Below, piece after piece: positions 57,160 to 64,000 of a DNA stretch of 64,000 bases. This DNA comes from Lactuca virosa (taxonomy: Eukaryota > Streptophyta > Magnoliopsida > Asterales > Asteraceae). Where the stretch lies: assembly GCA_928212115.1 (NCBI GenBank), contig CAKMRJ010005634.1:184073059-184137058 (forward strand). Reading direction: 5' to 3'. Position 1 is the first letter of the stretch. The number at the start of each line of letters is the position of its first letter. A program made the translations under genes and the position numbers. Under the pieces are notes generated by a model that saw nothing but the letters and a program-made list of their open reading frames with translations, made no database searches and had not been told where the DNA came from.

Positions 57160-57743
57160 ATACGAAACTCCGTGAATTAGCGTTTAAATTTTTGTGATTC
57201 ATTGGGCCTGAATGCGACAGATTTTACGAATCTAATTCTGGTCAAGATTAAAAATCTGATAAAAATGAAATAAAATAATATATCATATTATGAGTTCAAA
57301 AACGTGCTCAGAAATAATTTATGAGGCTCGTAGCTAATTCAAACGAAGTAGTGTACGGTCCGTTTTAGGAAAATCAGATAAATACTAATTTTTATAACTT
57401 TAAAGATGCGTAACTTTCTCATACAATCTCCGTTTTGGACGTTCTTTATATCCATGAAATCAGGAGAACATAATCTATTCAAATTTATTATCCATAACTC
57501 TTATATATACTTAATGCAAAAATTTATTTTTAATGTGATAAATAAATTTTATTTTTGGTGATTTTCGATTCGATCTTCAACGATAGATGTTTTAAACAGT
57601 TTGGCATGTTCTAAAAGTAATTATGAATATAATATATTTAATATACTTTATAACCATAAAATTACACACAATTGTTCTTTAATAAACAATGTTTCATGGT
57701 GGTTTGACCGCTGAACTCTGACCAATTTTTCCCAATTGTTACA
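57160..57743 (-). repeat. Gypsy LTR, minus strand, relative of 26335-27061
   Basis: Minus strand starts TGTAACAATTGGG at 57743. Text ATAGATG..AAACAGTTTGGCATGTTC and TTTATATCCATG follow the order of the copy at 26335-27061, roughly three quarters alike by eye. Its lower end is not resolved. Confidence 0.5.
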
Positions 57744-57999
57744 ACGGAGCCCCCGAGGACTCTAGTGTAACGTCCGTGTTTCTAAGATAGGCATTAATGA
57801 TGATGTAATAGTCTAAGTCAACCTTTGTAATTCATTTTGAAGAAATGAAGAGGAATTATGTTATTATTATGTGAATTATGTGTTTTATGTTTAATTACTA
57901 GGATTTAATTAATTAAGAATAAAAATAAGCGTCGAAAATAAATATTAGATAAACCCAATATCTATGAAGGAAGTTGTAGTGGTCGCGTCAAGGATTCCA

Positions 58000-58560
58000 G
58001 ATATATAAAGAATACCGAAATCCGAGTTATAACGAAGAAGTTATGACATGTCGAAGTTTCGCGACAAAACCGGCACGGCGCCGAATGACGTAAAAAGTGA
58101 TTTTTTGATAAACTACTATTTAGCCTTGGTGATCTAAATGAAAGTCGTAGTCTTCATTAAACCGAGAGTATGCATAAAAAGAACGCCCAAATCTGACTTC
58201 ATATGAGGAAGTTATGATTTTTCTAAGTTTCAGCTTAGCAGTAGACAGCTAAAAACTCGAATTTTAGATCGAGTGATTTTTAGCTGACACAACCTAAACG
58301 AGAATCGAAGGTCTCGTCAATAGTAGTACAACGGTAAAAAGACAGACGAAAACGGACGTCGGATAAAGAAGTTATGAATTTTTAACGGGTTTACTTGTCC
58401 CGGTCTGTTAAAAATAATAATATTAAAATTAATATCAAAATTAGCTGACGGGGTCTAAACGAAAGTTGTAGAGCATAATTTTACCTACACATGCATATAA
58501 AGAACGTCAAAAACGGAGCCCGTATGCAAAAGTTTTGGATTTTAGAAGTTTGGGACACAA
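58000..58560. repeat. Four diverged repeats, period about 160 bp
   Basis: Anchors with GAAGTTATGA or AAAGTTTTGG at about 58030, 58208, 58367 and 58525, preceded by (A)AAGAACG.C.AAA..C-like text and by CTAAA(C/T)GA(A)A(G)TC. Noncoding, in LTR U3. Confidence 0.65.
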
Positions 58561-58699
58561 AAATCGAGAAAAATGTTAAAACCGAGGAATTTCGCATGGC
58601 TGGTATTCGGCCACGTCACCCTCGCTCGGAACCCACCTCGTGTCCGAATTGCTGAGTCATCCGAGGCCACCTGTCGATGCGTGTCGGATCCTCCTCGCA

Positions 58700-58862
58700 T
58701 CGAAGGCTCGGCCAATCAGAAGCCGCCTCGTGCCTTCTCCGTGTCTCGGTCTCGCATCACCATGTGTCCGAGCCTCGCATGCGCGCCACCTGCCCCCTCG
58801 CATCTGCTACCGCGTGTTCGCTTCTCAGCCCTCGGATCCGAAGCTCGCCCCTATAAATAGAA
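58700..58862 (+). promoter_or_regulatory. LTR promoter: CCAAT and TATA box
   Basis: GGCCAATCAG at about 58710 and CCTATAAATAGAAG at about 58850 in a G+C-rich context with several CTCGCATC/CTCGCC copies. Start of transcription expected near 58885. Confidence 0.65.
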
Positions 58863-60035
58863 GGGTGCGAGACCTCCTGGGTATATTTTAGAAAATTGCC
58901 ATTTTACACCCTAAACTCAATATTTCTTTCATTTCAACTTCCCCCAAAGCCCCGGTATCATACCAAACACCCAAAATACGTTCCGAAGTGCCCGAAGACC
59001 CGGAAAAATTTATCTTTTCGGTTTTTAAGCCCAACCCTCGCAGAGCCCGGTTTTCTCATTAAAACTCCCGGTTTTATCAGAAACGATTGTTTTAGGAAAC
59101 GAAGTGCTGCCCGATTATCGGTAAATCAAGTGAGTGTAGTCACTTTCATCTTACACATAGATATGAAGTATTTTCTATAAAATACGTGCTATGTGTAATT
59201 ATATTAATTGTTTATTTGAGATGATTGTTGAATATATGTTTTATACAAGTTTTAAACTGTATATGTATTTTTATCTACAAATATGTTGGGTAAAACATGG
59301 GTAGAAGAAATAGTCGATGTGTGTTAAAATGATGAGAGGCCTCGATGTTGTTGTTGTAGTCATCTAGCGGAATATAGATGACGACCACCGACCTTTCTAG
59401 ACAGTCCAGTGGAACACTAGCAGGTTCGCAACTTGTAGGTGTTGGTGAACTATATGTTCATTGGTGTATTCCATCCCCCTCATGGTTGCCTTTAGGACAT
59501 GTATGGCTGAGGAGTCCCCTTAGCAGTAGTGTCCATCCCGATGATAATCCTTAGGCTAGGTCCCTTGTGTTAGGTGTTTAGGGACGTAAAGTGAGGATAA
59601 CGGGAATGGGTAATCAGGGTTATTGTTGATTGATGAATTTAATTAGTTTATTATTATTGTGGGTTGAAAACCCTATATGCTCACCAGGCTCCCAAGTCTG
59701 ACTCACTCAACTTTTTATATTACAGGTAGTGGACCCCGAGCATAGTCGGATGATGATGAGAGATTTTTGGATTATAGGCCAGTAGTATTAAATAACTGTT
59801 GTAAGGCTTATAATGTATTGTTTATGCTTTTGATCTGTATCGGAACATGACATCCCGAGGTTTTGATATAAAATGAAAATATATATATTTCTAAAGGAAA
59901 GGTTTTGATAAATTTTTATCATGTTTTGTTTTGAGGACAAATTCCGCAAAATCTTTTAAAAGGATTACTCTGATTTTATTTTAATAGCATAAATTAAATC
60001 GGTCTTTTCTGGCCGAGAAATTAGGGGATGTCACA

Positions 60036-60097
60036 TCTAGGGCGTTCTTTCCAGCTCACGAAAGAGGAGGCCAGGTCGACATCAAACGTCATGACCA
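60036..60097 (+). pseudogene. Gypsy gag end before the intron-like insertion
   Basis: GRSFQLTKEEAR and NVMT match RVFQLTAEEARVAHDVVT of the other gypsy element at 18625-18669. Confidence 0.7.
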
Positions 60098-60163
60098 GTA
60101 TGTTTCTATTTATTATGCGTTTGATTATGTTTTATGTTATGCTCATGTGTATGCTCCTAATAG
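60098..60163 (+). other. Intron-like insertion (GT..AG, 66 bp) before the protease
   Basis: Begins GTATGTTTC, ends CTCCTAATAG. Removing it joins VMTS to TFLVNSLP in frame, at the same codon as 18671-18745. About 29% G+C by hand count. Unlike the other copy it is open in frame. Confidence 0.55.
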
Positions 60164-61009
60164 GTACGTTCTTAGTGAATTCTTTGCCTACTCTTGTGTT
60201 ATTGGACTCAGGCGCGAGTCAGTCCTTTGTATCCTGATCATTCAGTAGGGGGTTTGATATGCTTATTGGGGAGTTAGAGTATCCGTTGCGAGTTCCATCG
60301 CCAACGAACACGTGGTTTCTGCTTTCGCAGTGTATCAGGGTTGTATATTGGAGATCTTCGGGGTGCCTTATCTGATTGATCTGATCCCTATCCCCATGGG
60401 GGGATGTATGCGTGATAGTGGGTATGGACTAGCTGAGCAGGTTTGGTGCCATAATTGATTGTGAGGGCCAGCGAGTGGTAGTTTGAACCCCAAGTGGGGG
60501 AGAACTTGTTATCTATGGAGAGGAAACCAAGGTTAGTTCAGGGTTTTGTTCGGCTACCAGGGCTTGTTATTATATTCAGCACGGGTGTGCAGGTTATTTG
60601 GCTTATGTGGTTGATACTCAGTATGGGTATCAGATTTCAGTTTTAGAGGTGCCAGTTGTTAGGGAGTTTGTTGATGTGTTCCCGGAGGAGTTACCTGGTA
60701 TGCCTCCTGAGAGGCAGGTTGAGTTCAGGATTGATCTTGTGCCAGTTCCGACCCCAATTTCCAAGGCGTTGTACCGTTTGGCACCACCCGAGATGAAGGA
60801 GTTGTTATCTTAGATTCAGGAGCTTCTTGGCAAGCAGTTCATCATCCCGAGCAGTTCTCTGTGGGGAGCGCCGATACTATTCATCAAGAAGAATTATGGT
60901 TCACACCGGACGTGCATTGATTACCGGGAGTTGAACAAGTTAACGGTGAAGAACCGTTATCCCCTTCTGTGGATGATGACCTCTTTGATCAGTTACAGGG
61001 TGCCTCTTG
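60164..61009 (+). pseudogene. Gypsy protease and RT N-terminus
   Basis: LVLLDSGASQSFVS is the protease site. Then QRVVV-TPSGGELVIYGEE, HGCAGYLAYVVDTQ, VPVVREFVDVFPEELPGMPP, RQVEFRIDLV, YRLAPPEMKELLS, SHRTCIDYRELNKLTVKNRYP. Several stops and frameshifts (near 60237, 60811 and 60968). The frame ends in DDLFDQLQGAS at the LTR start at 61010. Confidence 0.8.
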
Positions 61010-61248
61010 TGTAACACTAGTCAAAATAGGTCAATAGACAATCACATCCCGAGCCCCGACGACCTCGTATGCTGACCGTTTGATCAGTTACAGGGTGCCT
61101 CTTGTGTAACGACGTGGGGATCCAAAATCCTTACTATAAATAGCAGGTCCGACTTCAGCCCTTCTTACACCAAAACTTCTTTCTCCTCTCTCCTTTGCTG
61201 AAGCCATCTTGCATCCCGAGCCCCAACGACCTCGTACGCTGACCGTTT
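60984..61248. repeat. Interleaved direct repeats at the element junction
   Basis: TTTGATCAGTTACAGGG..TGTGTAAC (32 bp) occurs at 60984 and 61079. CATCCCGAGCCCC..CTGACCGTTT (37 bp, two changes) occurs at 61045 and 61212. Their overlap suggests templated filler at a break. Confidence 0.85.
61125..61145 (+). promoter_or_regulatory. TATA box of the third gypsy LTR
   Basis: TTACTATAAATAGCAGG at about 61131, followed by TTCTT/CCTCTC text typical of a 5' end. Confidence 0.6.
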
Positions 61249-62005
61249 CTGCTTAGATTACATAAAATCACGCTACTAGGGTGAGTTTCACGGCCCCATT
61301 TTCTAATATTTCGAGGGAAAACGCATGCTAAATGTTGTATATACGTTATTATTATGTCTATATGATAGTATATTAGAATCAACGTAGATAGTTATAATAA
61401 CCTGGGTATAGTTGTTTTAAATATATTATTTTTATATACAACTATTATCAACTTGTTAGCATGTTATTATGTAGATCTTGAGTTATACTTAGGATTCTAT
61501 ATATATGTTGTGTGCGATATAGTTCCGAAGTTATATTCGGAAGTTCTATATGTTAATTTATAAAGTATGTTGTTATTGTTAGTTTTATGACAAGATAAAA
61601 CTTGGTATGTCATATGTTGTTGTTGTTATTGGTTTTATGTCAAGATAAAACCTGGTTTTACTTCAAGTTATAGCTGTTATACTGCCTAAATGTTATGAAG
61701 TTAGGAGTACTGTTTAAAAGTATAGTCTAGTAACTTAGGGTTTTAGACATGAAAATGCTTTTGTTGTTAGAGCTATAGGAAGCCGTCGAAGTCTACATGA
61801 GTAATTGTATTCATCAACTAAGATTGGGGATCTTAGCGGAAATCCTTTGAACTGTAACCGTTAATCCCGTGTGACCGGGGAAGTCGTGCATAATTAGTAT
61901 ACGGGTTGACCACCCCACTTGTGATTGTTAGCTATAGTCATCCATAAGCAAGTGAAGAACTATCCTTTTACTTGTTATTGTTCCGGCGTCGATGAAGCGT
62001 ATGGT

Positions 62006-62135
62006 GTTGTCCTCATGGAAATCATTAGTGGGTTGTCCTCATGGAAATCATGAGTAGGTTGTCCTCATGGAAATCATGAGTGGGTTGTCCTCATGGAAAT
62101 CATGAGTGGGTTGTCCTCTTGGAAATCATGAGTGG
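62006..62135. repeat. 26-bp tandem repeat, five copies
   Basis: GTTGTCCTCATGGAAATCAT starts at 62006, 62032, 62058, 62084 and 62110, with very few differences between copies. Confidence 0.95.
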
Positions 62136-62694
62136 GTTTTATCAGAGGTATTATGTCATAGCAACGGTTACAGGCTCATGGTAGCAAATTGTTAGAAACA
62201 TTATACTTTGTCGTATACAAGTATTAATGTTAAGTATAAGTTTCCCCCTACTTATACCCTAGGTACTACTTGTATATTAAGTATATAATTATACCTAACA
62301 CACATACTCGTATAGAATTGAAATAGATTTATACATAGCGGTTTTACTCGTATAGAATTGAAATAAGATTTATACGTAGCAACTTTCGTTTGTATGGAAT
62401 TACAAACACTTATATTCATAGTATTTGAGACTTATAGGTAAACTACTCATTTGGTAAGTAAAATTTTATACCTAGGATATATATACTAAACGTTGGAGAG
62501 TCAAAATGATACTTTTAAAACTATACTTTTGAACTTGGAAAATGTATTATTTTATGGAGTCAAAACCTGTGAACTCACCAACTTTATGTTGACGTATTTT
62601 TAAATGCATGTGTTTTCTGGAAGTTGATAACTATGATACAAGAAATGACGTTACACCACCCGGTGTTTCCGCTGACGGCCGGGGTGTGACAGAT

Positions 62695-62706
62695 TGGTAT
62701 CAGAGC
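62695..62706 (+). promoter_or_regulatory. Primer-binding site of the third gypsy element
   Basis: TGGTATCAGAGC three bases after the LTR end TGACA. Confidence 0.9.
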
Positions 62707-63239
62707 TATTAACTATAGTGAATTAGTATTTTCTTAAGAAAGCACGACTATAGTTTAGGGCTTACTCTGTTAGGTTTAGGTATATCCCTTAACCTAAAAA
62801 TAAAAAGTATTAGTAGTTATACTACTAAAGGACTACTTACGGGAGCGGTGACAGGATAGACATGTCGCTTGGGTTGCTGGTTTTCAAAACGGCTATATGC
62901 TAAAATGATCCTGCCCACCGATTGTCCTGACTGGCCGGTGCCTTATCAGCTAGACCTGAAGTAACAAACAATAATTAATAATACCCGTGAATACAACAAA
63001 CACAAAGATATAGAGTTATATATGAACTCAGTCCCGCGATGAGAGCATATGTATAACCCAAAAATATAGAAAACTCAAACCCTCGATAAACTATACAACA
63101 CAATGTTTTAGGTCAAACTCCTTAGTCGAGTTTTATTGTACATGGGCCGAACCACAACTAAATGTAGACTGATCACCTATGTTTAATTATGGTCAGACCG
63201 ATGCACAACTAAACTTGGATACGGTGGTTGATACACTAA
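62707..63239 (+). other. Leader of the third gypsy element, gag and protease missing
   Basis: Leader text to about 62950, then A-rich sequence with repeated CCACAACTAAAT and GGTCAGACCGATGCACAACTAAA-like text. No gag or protease motif is seen, so about 2 kb of the normal element is deleted. Confidence 0.5.
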
Positions 63240-64000
63240 AACACCTGAAGATTCTAGAAGATTAAAGATAGATCTCAGATCAGGATACCATCAACTCAGA
63301 GTACAAGAAGATGATGTTCCGAAGACAACATTTAGGACTCGGTATGGTCATTATGAGTTCCTAGTTAATCCTTTGGATTGACCATCACTCCAACAATATT
63401 CATGGATCTCATGAATCCTATTTGCAAGACGTACTTGGATAAATTTGTGATAGTAGTTATCGATGATATATTGATATATTCACAAACCAAGGAAGAACAC
63501 GGTCAACACTTGCAAATAATCTTGGAACTACTAGGAAAAGAAAAATTGTACGCCAAATTCTCCGAATGTGAATTTTGGATTAGAGAAGTACAAATTTTTA
63601 GAACATGTAGTTAGTAACAAAGGGATTCATGTCGAACCCTCTAAGATTGAAGCAATTAAGAATTGGGAAGCACCAAAGACGCCAACAGAAGTGTGTCAAT
63701 TCTTAGGACTTGCTGGCTATTACCGTAGATTCAAAGATAATTTCTCCAAAATAGACAAGGCGCTTACAACACTAACCTAGAAGGATGTGAAGTTCAAATG
63801 GGAAGACAAACAAGAAGCTGCTTTTCAGAAACTAAAGAAAATGTTGTGTAGTTCACCAATCCTATCCCTCCCAGAGGGGACATAAGATTTTGTCGTATAC
63901 TGCGACGCATCAAATCAAGGATTGGGATGTGTGTTGATGCAAAGAGGAAAGGTTATCGCCTACGCATCACGACAACTTAAGGTGCATGAGAATAAGTACA
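63240..64000 (+). pseudogene. Gypsy RT and RNase H start, cut by the right edge
   Basis: KIDLRSGYHQLRVQEDDV, FRTRYGHYEFL, then after a frameshift VIVVIDDILIYSQTKEE (Asp pair intact), KLYAKFSECEFWIRE, after another shift VVSNKGIHVEPSKIEAIKNW, TEVCQFLGLAGYYRRFK, KWEDKQEAAFQKLKK and FVVYCDASNQGLGCVL with VIAYASRQLK of RNase H. In-frame stops at 63778 and about 63884. Codons are A/T-rich, unlike the gypsy text at 60164-61009, so it is a different family. The rest lies beyond the window. Confidence 0.85.

Larger units (their letters stand above)
57766..60035 (+). repeat. Gypsy LTR, 2270 bp, plus strand
   Basis: TGTAACGTCCGTG to GGGGATGTCACA. Contains four diverged repeats of about 158-176 bp (58000-58560), a G+C-rich stretch with CCAAT text and a TATA box, and then a long downstream part. 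Next to its end lies gag/protease text with no PBS or leader, so sequence was lost there. Confidence 0.75.
61010..62691 (+). repeat. Gypsy LTR, 1.68 kb, of the third gypsy element
   Basis: TGTAACACTAG (or TGTAACGACG at 61105 if the first 95 bp are filler) to GGGTGTGACA, followed by a PBS. Contains TATA box TATAAATAG at 61134, the 26-bp repeat and GTTAGGTTTAGG-like text downstream. Left junction disturbed. Confidence 0.65.

Noticed and set aside
58573..58891. 95- and 83-codon ORFs in a G+C-rich stretch
   Set aside because: They lie in the LTR promoter region, have no known motif, and composition explains them.

Overview
The window is plant nuclear DNA from a large, retrotransposon-rich genome. 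Long Ty3/gypsy LTRs and the style of the copia gag proteins suggest the daisy family (Asteraceae), and a lettuce-like species is plausible. That is recognition from memory and cannot be proved from the window. I find one convincing host gene, a small three-exon HMA-domain (HIPP-like) gene on the minus strand at 52880-53479, and a decayed partial copy of it near 33050-33560. Almost everything else is transposon sequence, mostly broken, plus A+T-rich spacer and (TA)n tracts.

Layout. 1-1901: part of a minus-strand gypsy LTR with clustered GTACGC palindromes. 3737-25414: a nested block. Its outer shell is an old minus-strand copia element with LTRs at 3737-4164 and 24993-25414. The shell is split by a complete younger copia element (8665-16595, target duplication ATTTT) and by a permuted gypsy fragment (18262-24612: gag end, pol, a full 2.07-kb LTR, then PBS and leader). 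25415-28400: repeats, a minus-strand gypsy LTR and an integrase remnant. 29455-32890: a degenerate minus-strand copia. 34143-38799: a plus-strand copia derivative with two LTRs, which may interrupt a host exon and itself carries a solo LTR. 39265-40845: two tandem 790-bp units. 43558-43825: 47-bp tandem repeats. 46900-48491: the 3' end of a copia. 50506-51237: a hAT-like element. 51647-52714: two convergent Helitron-like elements. 53960-55408: a long foldback. 57766-64000: two gypsy elements, one inserted into or recombined with the other, running off the right edge.

The genes do not form a pathway; the useful content is element biology. The strongest novel candidates are: (i) intron-like GT..AG insertions of 75 and 66 bp at the same codon just before the protease in two different gypsy elements; (ii) arrays of short CpG-bearing palindromes (ACTCGNCGAGT, GTACGC..GCGTAC and others) in unrelated LTRs and leaders, in two LTRs next to a shared core promoter; (iii) an LTR with a polypurine tract on one side and a primer-binding site on the other, implying a permuted or circle-derived insertion; (iv) several long inverted structures able to make hairpin RNA.

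All similarity statements come from reading the sequence by eye. No alignment or database search was run.
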